In this document: one piece after another, positions 1-8,560 of the stretch
How positions within the stretch are numbered: the first letter of the stretch is position 1
Layout of the letters: each line of letters starts with the position of its first letter
NCBI GenBank assembly: GCA_039808365.1
Contig: JBDHSX010000130.1
Location: forward strand, 1 to 10,744
From: 62-47 sp039808365
GTDB taxonomy: Bacteria; Pseudomonadota; Alphaproteobacteria; Rhizobiales; Xanthobacteraceae
Length of the DNA stretch: 10,744 nt
Reading direction: 5' to 3'
Notes under the pieces: model-generated
The model's database searches: none
What the model was told of the DNA's origin: nothing
The model's input: only the letters and a program-made list of their open reading frames with translations
Made by a program: the position numbers and the translations under genes

Positions 1-165
1 GTGGCCCGCAGCGCCGACGAAGCCGAGCGCATCAATCGCGGCGAGGACGTCAGCAGCCGCCAGGAAGATCTCGATGCCGCCGCCGAGGCGCTGGCCGCCG
101 CCGGCGAGTTCTTCGATCCCGAGGCCGAGCACGACGACGAGCGCGACGAGGCTCAGGCGTCCTAA
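1..165 (+). CDS. rplI: 50S ribosomal protein L9, C-terminal fragment
   Basis: The frame is open from base 1 and stops with TAA at 163-165, giving the last 54 residues of a protein that starts outside the window. The GTG at base 1 is read here as an internal valine, not a start. The fragment opens with VARSADEAERI and ends in an acidic Ala/Glu/Asp-rich tail containing GEFFDPEAE. This matches the end of the L9 C-terminal domain plus the acidic extension seen in Bradyrhizobium-type L9 proteins as I remember them. L9 binds 23S rRNA at the base of the L1 stalk and helps keep the reading frame during translation. A dnaB gene further downstream on the same strand supports the call, because rplI-dnaB is a common neighbourhood in alphaproteobacteria. 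The identification rests on a short C-terminus, so it is good but not absolute. Confidence 0.85.
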   Translation: MARSADEAERINRGEDVSSRQEDLDAAAEALAAAGEFFDPEAEHDDERDEAQAS

Positions 166-181
166 GCCCGGTCCAAACGTC

Positions 182-232
182 GAAATGGTCAGATTCGAAG
201 CCTGATGTTTCAGGTTCGGATCTGGCCATTTC
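182..232. terminator. Long hairpin between convergent genes, probable bidirectional terminator
   Basis: Bases 182-205 pair with 210-232 around a 4-base loop (TGTT). The stem has 23 pairs, including two G-T wobbles, and a single bulged G at 200. It sits between the rplI stop (165) and the stop of the minus-strand cytochrome gene (272), where two convergent transcripts must end. No clear T-tract follows on either strand; only CATTTGTTAT follows on the plus side. It is therefore not a textbook intrinsic terminator. A role in 3'-end protection, or membership of a dispersed palindromic repeat family, are alternatives. Confidence 0.5.
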
Positions 233-271
233 CATTTGTTATCAATGATATTATTGGCGACGCCGTCAGGC

Positions 272-1039
272 TCAGTCGGCTTTCGGCTCCGCCGCCTTGG
301 GTTCGGAAGCCTTTGGTTCAGAAGCCTTGGATTCGGACGCCGGCGGCGCGCTGGCGGCCGGTTCGGAAGCCTTTGGTTCCGTGACCTTTGGCTCGGTGAC
401 CTTGGGCTCCGCGGCCGGCGTCACGGCGGGCACCGGGTCGGGCCGCTGCGCCGGGGCGCTATTGGCGGGCTCGGGCTTCGACGCGGCGGGCGTGACGCTC
501 TCCGGCTTCGCGCCGCCGCTTCCGGCTGAATCGTGCGACGGCTGTTGCGTCGCATCGTCCTGCGCCGGCGCGGGTTTGCTCTTTTTCGTTTTCGCCTTGT
601 GCTTGGCGCCCGACGCGCGGCCGGACGGCCGCGCCTCCTCCGCGGCCTGCGGAGCGGGCGATGCGGCGCGGAACGGCCACCATCCGCTCGGCGCGGGCGC
701 CGGTTGGGGCGCTGCGGCGGGTCTGGCGTCCCGCCCCCGGCGCGGCTTCTCGGCGGCGGCCGGGCGGCGGTCGATGCCGCCATTGGCCAGCAGGTAGTTG
801 CTCAACGCGCCCGCCATGTCGCCGCTGGTGGTGTAATGCTGACGTAGAAATCCCTGCAACGAGCCCGGCGGCACCGACTTCACCAGGCCGCGCGGGCTTT
901 TGTGGCAGGTCGCGCAGGCGCCGTTGAAAACCTGCGCCGGGCTTTTGCCGGCCTCGAGATTCTGCGCCCGCGCCGGAACCTGAACCGAAAAGCCAATTGC
1001 GATCGCCAATGTGGCGGAACCAAGCGTCCGGCCAAGCAT
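272..1039 (-). CDS. Secreted cytochrome c-like protein with low-complexity repeat tail
   Basis: This encodes a 255-residue protein. Residues 1-25 look like a Sec signal peptide (MLGRTLGSATLAIAIGF, then a likely cut after VPARA). A c-type heme-binding CATCH motif lies at 42-46, and a Met at 75 in SGDMAGALSNYLLANGG is a plausible sixth ligand in the usual C-terminal helix. The heme domain is thus only about 65 residues. The rest (about 95-255) is Ala/Pro/Lys-rich with a basic patch (KHKAKTKKSK) and ends in repeats of the EPKAS/EPKVT type. By inference it is a periplasmic electron carrier or a heme-binding module tethered by a disordered tail; the partner is unknown. I chose the ATG at 1037-1039 because GGAGGG lies four bases upstream; an in-frame TTG four codons earlier overlaps that site. 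It converges on rplI and diverges from the methyltransferase gene. Confidence 0.75.
   Translation of the reverse strand: MLGRTLGSATLAIAIGFSVQVPARAQNLEAGKSPAQVFNGACATCHKSPRGLVKSVPPGSLQGFLRQHYTTSGDMAGALSNYLLANGGIDRRPAAAEKPRRGRDARPAAAPQPAPAPSGWWPFRAASPAPQAAEEARPSGRASGAKHKAKTKKSKPAPAQDDATQQPSHDSAGSGGAKPESVTPAASKPEPANSAPAQRPDPVPAVTPAAEPKVTEPKVTEPKASEPAASAPPASESKASEPKASEPKAAEPKAD
285..419. repeat. Degenerate 15-bp tandem repeats encoding EPKAS-type pentapeptides
   Basis: Within the 3' end of the cytochrome-like gene the DNA falls into nine consecutive 15-base units, starting at 285, 300, 315, 330, 345, 360, 375, 390 and 405. The units at 300 and 360 are identical over 20 bases (GGTTCGGAAGCCTTTGGTTC). 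The units at 330, 345 and 405 have diverged. On the minus strand the units encode E-P-K-A/V-S/T-type pentapeptides. The phase is exactly five codons, so gain or loss of units would keep the frame. The tract is probably length-variable between strains, which is an inference. Confidence 0.7.
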
Positions 1040-1043
1040 ATTA

Positions 1044-1049
1044 CCCTCC
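1044..1049 (-). promoter_or_regulatory. Ribosome binding site of the cytochrome-like gene
   Basis: Read on the minus strand this is GGAGGG, followed by four bases (TAAT) and the ATG at 1039. It is the strongest Shine-Dalgarno sequence in the window and it fixes the start at residue M of MLGRT rather than at the in-frame TTG at 1051. Confidence 0.75.
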
Positions 1050-1208
1050 AAATATCGGAACCTTCACCGCTGCCGGACCTCGCGCCGCCGCAACGCAACA
1101 AGCCGAATCCCGACCCGCGCCGGCCGCCCGAGAATCCACCGATGTCCAATCTGCAAACGTCCGGATCCACCAACGCCCGACTTGAAAAACGTCGCGGCCG
1201 TCCACCTT

Positions 1209-1307
1209 CGCCGTGGGACCCTCAGGGGCTGAGCCGTCGCACCACGGGCGCTCAATCTTTTATCTCATCGCGGCGCGAATGGAAGTCCGCAGATGCGGAT
1301 CGCGCCG
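1209..1307. promoter_or_regulatory. Structured non-coding region between divergent genes
   Basis: The 458 bases from 1040 to 1497 hold no convincing gene but contain several inverted repeats. Bases 1209-1216 pair with 1242-1250 (eight pairs, one bulge) around a smaller CTCAG-GGG-CTGAG stem at 1221-1233; CTCAATCTTTTATC follows on the plus strand, a weak terminator-like layout. Then CGGCGCGA (1271-1278) pairs with TCGCGCCG (1300-1307), enclosing TCCGCA-GA-TGCGGA (1286-1299). The region must also hold promoters for the cytochrome-like gene (minus) and the methyltransferase gene (plus), but I could not assign -35/-10 boxes with confidence. Whether the folds form a leader, a terminator or a small RNA is unknown. 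Confidence 0.35.
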
Positions 1308-1325
1308 GTCGGTCGTATGGCGATT

Positions 1326-1337
1326 TGGGATATCCCA
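1326..1337. promoter_or_regulatory. Perfect 12-bp palindrome upstream of the methyltransferase gene
   Basis: TGGGATATCCCA is a perfect dyad about 160 bases upstream of the methyltransferase start. A related half-sequence, TCCCGATAT, follows at 1362-1370. It could be an operator for a dimeric regulator. The position fits, but no regulator is known from this window and short palindromes do arise by chance. Confidence 0.2.
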
Positions 1338-1413
1338 CTTGCAGTCATGGCACTGGAACTGTCCCGATATTGAGACTAACATTCAATGATGCGCCAGGTT
1401 GCGCACAAGGGTT

Positions 1414-1447
1414 CACGCCGGACGACAACTCCACGCCGGACGATAAC
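1414..1447. repeat. Direct repeat, 15 bases, 19-base period
   Basis: ACGCCGGACGACAAC at 1414-1428 recurs at 1433-1447 as ACGCCGGACGATAAC, with one mismatch. The 19-base spacing is close to two helical turns, so both copies would face the same side of the DNA. They lie 51-84 bases upstream of the methyltransferase start, in the expected promoter or leader zone. A regulator binding site is possible; a small local duplication is the simple alternative. Confidence 0.35.
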
Positions 1448-1497
1448 GATGGGCCCGCACCTCTGGCGCGCGTCTGATCGACCGTTGGGTGGTGGCG

Positions 1498-2748
1498 ATG
1501 GACCGTGTGTTGCAGTTTTTCCTCAGCCGTTACATCCGGCGCGGGACGATGACCATCACGACCGCGAGCGGTGACCGCTTCACCTGCGGCGACGGCACCG
1601 GACAGCCGGTGGCCCTGCGGTTCACGACCCGGGCGGCGGAAAGACAGGTTCTGCTCGATCCCGAAATGGCCTTCGGCGAAGTCTACACCGAAGGCACCCT
1701 CGTGGTCGAACAGGGCACGATCGCCGACGTGCTGGCGGTGGCCCTCGATCAGCCCGACATGGCCCCGCGCTGGGCCCGGCTGCAATGGTGGCTGCGCTAT
1801 CTGGTCCGCAACATCCAGCAGTTCAACCCGCGCGGTCGGTCCAGAAACAACGTGGCGCGGCACTACGATCTCGACGGCCGGCTTTATTCGCTGTTTCTCG
1901 ACAGCGACAAGCAATACAGTTGCGCCTATTTCGAGACGCCGAACTCCTCGCTCGACGACGCCCAGCTTGCCAAGAAGCGGCACCTCGCCGCCAAGCTGCT
2001 GGTGGCCAACGGCCAGCGCATTCTCGACATCGGATCCGGCTGGGGCGGCCTCGCCCTCTATCTGGCGGACATCGCCTCGGTGAAGGTCACTGGCATCACG
2101 CTGTCGCGCGAGCAGTTCGAGGTCTCGAAGGCGCGGGCCGGCGAGCGGCGGGGCGAAGGCGCGCCGACCTTCCTGATGCAGGACTACCGCGACGTCCCCG
2201 GCCCGTTTGACCGTATCATCTCGGTCGGCATGTTCGAGCATGTCGGCGTCGACCACTACGACACCTTCTTCAAACGCTGCGCCGAGCTGTTGACCGAGGA
2301 AGGCGTGATGATGCTGCACTCGATCGGACGGTCCGAAGGCCCCGGCATCACCAATCCATGGATCGCCAAATACATTTTTCCCGGCGGCTACATCCCGGCG
2401 TTATCGGAGGTGCTGCCCGCCATCGAACGCGCCGGCCTTCTGGTCTGCGACATCGAGATCTTGCGGCTGCACTACGCCGAAACGCTCAAGGCGTGGCGCG
2501 AGCGATTCCTGGCGCGCCGCGAGGAAGCGGCCGCGCTTTATGACGAGCGTTTCGTGCGGATGTGGGAGTTTTATCTGGCGGCGTCCGAAATGTCGTTCCG
2601 CAAGCAGAACCTGATGAACTTCCAGATTCAGATCACCAGGCGGCAGGGCGTGGTGCCGATGACCCGCGATTACATCATGCGCGAGGAAGCGCGGCTGCGC
2701 GGCATCGAGCACGGCAACCGGCCGAGGTTGCAGATCGCCGGCGAATAG
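1498..2748 (+). CDS. cfa: Cyclopropane-fatty-acid synthase family SAM-dependent methyltransferase
   Basis: This 416-residue protein resembles bacterial CFA synthases, which methylenate cis double bonds of membrane phospholipid acyl chains using S-adenosylmethionine. An N-terminal lipid-binding-like domain covers about residues 1-110. The Rossmann methyltransferase domain carries SAM motif I, LDIGSGWGG (176-184). Residues matching the bicarbonate/active-site set of E. coli Cfa are present: C142 in QYSCAYFE, E247 in GMFEHVG, H274 and I276 in LHSIG, and Y359 in WEFYLAASEMSFR. GPGITNPWIAKYIFPGGYIP is a family signature. Length is slightly above the E. coli enzyme (about 380). I prefer the ATG at 1498 because relatives begin M-x-RVL; an in-frame GTG at 1489 would add three residues. 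The ribosome site is poor (GTTGGGTGGTGG). Exact lipid product and substrate cannot be read from sequence. Confidence 0.88.
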   Translation: MDRVLQFFLSRYIRRGTMTITTASGDRFTCGDGTGQPVALRFTTRAAERQVLLDPEMAFGEVYTEGTLVVEQGTIADVLAVALDQPDMAPRWARLQWWLRYLVRNIQQFNPRGRSRNNVARHYDLDGRLYSLFLDSDKQYSCAYFETPNSSLDDAQLAKKRHLAAKLLVANGQRILDIGSGWGGLALYLADIASVKVTGITLSREQFEVSKARAGERRGEGAPTFLMQDYRDVPGPFDRIISVGMFEHVGVDHYDTFFKRCAELLTEEGVMMLHSIGRSEGPGITNPWIAKYIFPGGYIPALSEVLPAIERAGLLVCDIEILRLHYAETLKAWRERFLARREEAAALYDERFVRMWEFYLAASEMSFRKQNLMNFQIQITRRQGVVPMTRDYIMREEARLRGIEHGNRPRLQIAGE

Positions 2749-3005
2749 GTCATCAGCGGGCGGGAAAGATCGCCGGCTCCGCCTGCGGGCCGCGAGAGTT
2801 GCGCGAGCACGGCGTTGCGTGCTTCGAGGCAGGACAGCGGCGGGCAACGCCCGAGCCGATCGCCGAAGCCCTCGCCGGTCGCCGTCGTCTCCAGCGCTCC
2901 GATCAGCGCGCCGAGCCAATCATCCCATCGCCGGGATATCGTTCCGGGTGGCGACGTGTGTTGGGCGCGAACCAATGTCGGCTCCTCGTCGTAAAGGGCT
3001 TTTGA
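2670..3005 (-). pseudogene. Possible remnant of a minus-strand gene, unrecognised
   Basis: The minus-strand frame is open from 3005 to a TAA at 2670-2672 and has no ATG start upstream of its most protein-like part. The only early start candidate is a TTG at 2975. The segment reading RRWDDWLGALIGALE and then CPPLSCLEARNAVLAQL (about 2770-2940) uses mostly G/C third positions, as real genes here do. Upstream, beyond a TGA at 3006-3008, the same frame stays open to 3086 and still reads like protein (PTYISEIGGTFQCFARLNAR). Downstream it runs about 79 bases into the antisense of the methyltransferase gene. This fits a decayed gene that lost its start and gained a stop, but it could be chance in GC-rich DNA. 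I do not recognise a family. Confidence 0.22.
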
Positions 3006-3154
3006 TCAGCGGGCATTCAAACGCGCGAAGCACTGGAAGGTTCCGCCGATCTCCGAAATATATGTCGGGCGACGAAGGCAGCGGGTTCAACCGGACTTGC
3101 AACACGCGCGCGGACCGGATTCGTCAAATCAGCGTCAAGCGATATAAGATCGCC

Positions 3155-3178
3155 CGGAATCGTTCCGCACCGTTTTTT
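3155..3178 (+). terminator. Weak terminator-like hairpin with T-run upstream of dnaB
   Basis: CGGAA (3155-3159), loop TCG and TTCCG (3163-3167) form a five-pair stem. Five bases then lead into TTTTTT at 3173-3178. The stem is short and the gap to the T-run is long, so termination would be weak at best. The T-run may instead simply belong to the A/T-rich dnaB promoter zone (3171-3196). Confidence 0.2.
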
Positions 3179-3186
3179 AATGAAAA

Positions 3187-3195
3187 TGTGAATAA
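3187..3195 (-). promoter_or_regulatory. DnaA-box match upstream of dnaB
   Basis: TGTGAATAA on the plus strand is TTATTCACA on the minus strand, which fits the DnaA-box consensus TTATNCACA exactly. It lies about 105 bases upstream of the dnaB ATG, in a local A/T-rich patch (3171-3196) that stands out from the GC-rich surroundings and is a likely promoter or leader zone. DnaA acts as a transcription factor at some replication genes in bacteria; that it does so here is an inference from one site. The rest of 2749-3300 shows GGCCGCGC (3217-3224) paired with GCGCGGCC (3256-3263) and no clear gene. Confidence 0.35.
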
Positions 3196-3300
3196 GGCAG
3201 GATCACCGCTTTCACCGGCCGCGCGCGCGGTGCTTCTATTCGCGGCCCGCTCCCGGCGCGGCCCAGCTTCCGACACATCCGAGAGAAACCATCGTCCGCC

Positions 3301-4800
<1,500 letters not shown>

Positions 4801-4813
4801 ATAGCAAGCATCG

Positions 4814-5995
4814 ATGGATCAGACTTCGGACATCGTAACGACGACGCTGGCGGAACCGGTTGCGAAACCGTCCGATACCGAGGTCCCGGCGACGGCGACC
4901 GGCGTCCTCACCGTCGATCTTGACGCCATCGTCGCCAACTGGCGCAAGCTGGAAAGCCAGGGCGTGCCGGCGGAGTGCGCCGCCGTGGTCAAGGCCAACG
5001 CCTATGGCTGCGGCACCGAGCCGGTGGTCCGGGCGCTTGCCGCCGCCGGCTGCAAGACATTCTTCGTCGCTACCGCCAATGAGGCGCGCGCGGCGCGCGC
5101 GGCGACCCGGTCGGCCGCCATCTATGTCCTCGGCGGCTGTTTCCAGAATGGCGGCGACACCTTCGCCGAACTGAATTGCCAGCCGGTAATCGGCGATCTC
5201 AACGAACTTGCCGAATGGGACGTGTTCTGCCGCCGCAGCGGCTGGTCCGGCGGCGCGGCGATCCACATCGACACCGGCATGAACCGGCTCGGGCTGACGG
5301 TTGAGGACGCGCAGGGACTGGTGCCGCGCATCCATGCCGGCGATCACGGCATCACGCTGGTCATGAGTCATCTCGCCTGCGCCGAGAATTCCCAGCATCC
5401 GCTCAACGCCCGGCAGATGACGGCTTTTCGCGAGATCGCCCAGCAATTCACCGGCGTGCCGGCGTCGCTAGCCAATTCCTCGGGCTGTTTCCTCGGGTCC
5501 CAGTTCCAGTTCGATCTGCTGCGGCCGGGGGCCGCGCTCTACGGCGTCAACCCGACGCCCGACGCCGACAACCCGATGCGGCCGGTGGTCGATCTGAAGA
5601 CGCGCATCATCCAGGTCCGCGACGTCGCGCGCGGCGACACGGTCGGCTATGGCGCGACCTGGACGGCGCGGCGCCCGACCCGGCTGGCGATCGTCGCAAC
5701 CGGCTATGCCGACGGTTACTTCCGCGCCGCCGGCGGCAGCGACGGCACCCGCAGCGCCGAGGTAATCGTCGCCGGCCAGCGCTGTCCGATCGCCGGACGC
5801 GTCTCGATGGACCTGATCGCCATCGACATCACCGACCTGCCGGACAATGCCGCGCGTCGCGGCCACATGGTGACCATGCTCGGCGACGGCATCACGGTGG
5901 ACGAACTCGGCCACCATTTCGGCACCATCGGCTACGAGGTACTGACCAGCCTCGGCCATCGCTATGCCCGCGTCTACAAGGGCGGGGCGGCCTGA
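4814..5995 (+). CDS. alr: Alanine racemase (PLP-dependent)
   Basis: This 393-residue enzyme interconverts L- and D-alanine and supplies D-Ala for peptidoglycan. It uses pyridoxal phosphate bound to K60 in the VVKANAYGCG motif. The second catalytic base is Y279 in VGYGATW. Other family signatures are HIDTGMNRLG (151-160), the LANSSG segment that holds the cofactor phosphate, RPGAALYG, and RVSMD (329-333). The N-terminus carries about 30 extra Thr/Pro/Val-rich residues before VLTVDLDAIVANW, where most Alr proteins begin. The ATG at 4814 is the only start I find between the dnaB stop (4800) and that core, but the ribosome site is poor, so translation may depend on dnaB. It is the second gene of a likely dnaB-alr unit. 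Confidence 0.96.
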   Translation: MDQTSDIVTTTLAEPVAKPSDTEVPATATGVLTVDLDAIVANWRKLESQGVPAECAAVVKANAYGCGTEPVVRALAAAGCKTFFVATANEARAARAATRSAAIYVLGGCFQNGGDTFAELNCQPVIGDLNELAEWDVFCRRSGWSGGAAIHIDTGMNRLGLTVEDAQGLVPRIHAGDHGITLVMSHLACAENSQHPLNARQMTAFREIAQQFTGVPASLANSSGCFLGSQFQFDLLRPGAALYGVNPTPDADNPMRPVVDLKTRIIQVRDVARGDTVGYGATWTARRPTRLAIVATGYADGYFRAAGGSDGTRSAEVIVAGQRCPIAGRVSMDLIAIDITDLPDNAARRGHMVTMLGDGITVDELGHHFGTIGYEVLTSLGHRYARVYKGGAA

Positions 5996-6011
5996 CCTCC
6001 GACGTTGAATC

Positions 6012-6097
6012 CTCATTGCGAACGAAGCGAAGCAATCCAGCCTGACCTGATAGAGAGTTCTGGGTTGCTTCGTCGCTGCCGCTCCTCGCTATGACGG
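6012..6097. repeat. Dispersed palindromic repeat element of Bradyrhizobium-type genomes
   Basis: The left arm (about 6013-6040) contains TCATTGCGAACGAAGCGAAG followed by CAATCCAG. The right arm (about 6061-6097) reads GGGTTGCTTCGTCGCTGCCG followed by CTCCTCGCTATGACGGG. The arms are imperfect reverse complements and would form a long interrupted hairpin. I recognise the core from many intergenic copies in Bradyrhizobium/Rhodopseudomonas/Nitrobacter relatives, where it is often mistranslated as peptides like VIARSxSDEAT. It lies between alr and the TauE/SafE gene and may act as a transcript end or stabiliser; its mobility mechanism cannot be seen here. Confidence 0.75.
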
Positions 6098-6179
6098 GAA
6101 AATAAGTCGGCGCACTTCGATTCATCATGCTCTAGGCTGCCGCCGAGGATTCGCCTCGCCGATCCGGCGCATCAATCGC

Positions 6180-6183
6180 GGAG
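6180..6183 (+). promoter_or_regulatory. Ribosome binding site deciding the GTG start of the permease gene
   Basis: GGAG is separated by seven bases from the GTG at 6191. It supports a GTG start, since no ATG lies nearby in frame and the encoded protein begins directly with its first membrane segment. Confidence 0.55.
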
Positions 6184-6190
6184 ACCATCC

Positions 6191-6922
6191 GTGCTGGCCT
6201 ATGCTTTCGTCCTCGCGGTCGGACTGGTGGCCGGCACCATCAGCGGCATCGTCGGCACCGGTTCGTCGATCATGCTGATCCCGGTCCTGGCCTACGCCTT
6301 CGGCCCCAAGGAGGCGGTGCCGATCATGGCGGTGGCGGCGGTGATCGCCAACCTGTCGCGCATCATGGCATGGTGGCGCGAGGTCGATTGGCGCGCCTGC
6401 GCCGCCTATTCGGTCACCGGCGTTCCGGCGGCGGCGCTGGGCGCGCGGACGCTTCTGGTGCTGCCGTCGCGCGCCGTCGATATCGCCATCGGCGTGTTTC
6501 TGATCGCCATGGTGCCGGTCCGCCACTGGCTGGCGAAACGCCATCTCAAAATCACGCTCTGGCATCTCGCGGCGGGCGGCGCGCTGATCGGCTATCTTAC
6601 CGGGATCGTGGTCTCGACCGGCCCGCTGAGCGTTCCGCTGTTCCTGTTCTACGGGCTGACCCGGGGCGCGTTCCTCGCCACTGAAGCGGCCTCTTCGCTC
6701 GGGCTCTATTTGAGCAAGTCGGTGACGTTCGAGCGGTTCGGCGCGCTCGACACGGCGGTGGCGCTCAAGGGCCTGATCGCCGGGTCGTCGCTGATGTTCG
6801 GCGCCTTCATCGCCAAGCGGTTCGTCCTCAAGCTTGATCCGAACGTGTTCCGGCTGGTGATGGATGGCATCATGGGGCTCGCCGGCCTATCAATGCTCTG
6901 GAACGCGACTCACGCGAGCTGA
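6191..6922 (+). CDS. TauE/SafE family membrane permease (putative sulfite/anion exporter)
   Basis: This 243-residue, strongly hydrophobic protein has roughly seven to eight predicted membrane segments. The first segment carries the family's glycine-rich start, AGTISGIVGTGSSIMLIP (about 15-32). The second half begins with a related GGALIGYLTGIVVSTGPLSVP block, giving the internal two-fold repeat seen in TauE/SafE (formerly DUF81) proteins. Members export sulfite, sulfoacetate or related organosulfur anions across the inner membrane; most have no known substrate and no sulfur genes lie nearby, so none is assigned. The start is GTG at 6191 with GGAG upstream. radA begins 18 bases after the stop, so they may share a transcript. 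The gene interrupts the alr-radA order I expect from related Hyphomicrobiales and is preceded by a dispersed palindrome. Confidence 0.85.
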   Translation: MLAYAFVLAVGLVAGTISGIVGTGSSIMLIPVLAYAFGPKEAVPIMAVAAVIANLSRIMAWWREVDWRACAAYSVTGVPAAALGARTLLVLPSRAVDIAIGVFLIAMVPVRHWLAKRHLKITLWHLAAGGALIGYLTGIVVSTGPLSVPLFLFYGLTRGAFLATEAASSLGLYLSKSVTFERFGALDTAVALKGLIAGSSLMFGAFIAKRFVLKLDPNVFRLVMDGIMGLAGLSMLWNATHAS

Positions 6923-6940
6923 TCCGGCGAGCCCCACCCG

Positions 6941-8428
<1,488 letters not shown>

Positions 8429-8473
8429 ACCGGGCGTGACCTCCGTCGCGGTCCTCGTTATACCACCGGCGCG

Positions 8474-8490
8474 CGCGACGCAGCGTCGCG
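8474..8490. promoter_or_regulatory. Perfect inverted repeat between radA and cvpA
   Basis: CGCGACGC-A-GCGTCGCG is a perfect dyad with a one-base centre, in the 132-base gap between radA and cvpA. It could form a GC-rich hairpin or be an operator for the cvpA-purF pair. No T-run follows (TCATCACGTAAAC), so an intrinsic terminator is unlikely. CG-rich palindromes are not rare in such DNA. Confidence 0.25.
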
Positions 8491-8560
8491 TCATCACGTA
8501 AACTGTCACGCGCCGCGCCGATTCGCGGTCTCTCACCTTGCAAGCGGACCTGACCAGCCG

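Noticed and set aside
297..797. Open plus-strand frame of 166 codons with Gly/Ser/Ala-rich repeats
   Set aside because: It is the antisense of the cytochrome-like gene, whose signal peptide, CXXCH motif and strong ribosome site make the minus strand the coding one. The repeats are the mirror of the pentapeptide tail.
1345..2319. Long minus-strand open frame opposite the methyltransferase gene
   Set aside because: The plus strand has full CFA-synthase motifs; the opposite frame is a typical long antisense frame of GC-rich coding DNA with no recognisable domain.
2401..2919. Minus-strand open frame of 172 codons across the cfa 3' end
   Set aside because: Arg/Ala-rich translation without a domain, half of it antisense to cfa. 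A different minus-strand frame (2670-3005) looks more gene-like in this interval.
5892..6128. Minus-strand open frame containing VIARSGSDEAT
   Set aside because: This peptide is the well-known spurious translation of the dispersed palindromic repeat at 6012-6097; the frame also runs antisense into alr.
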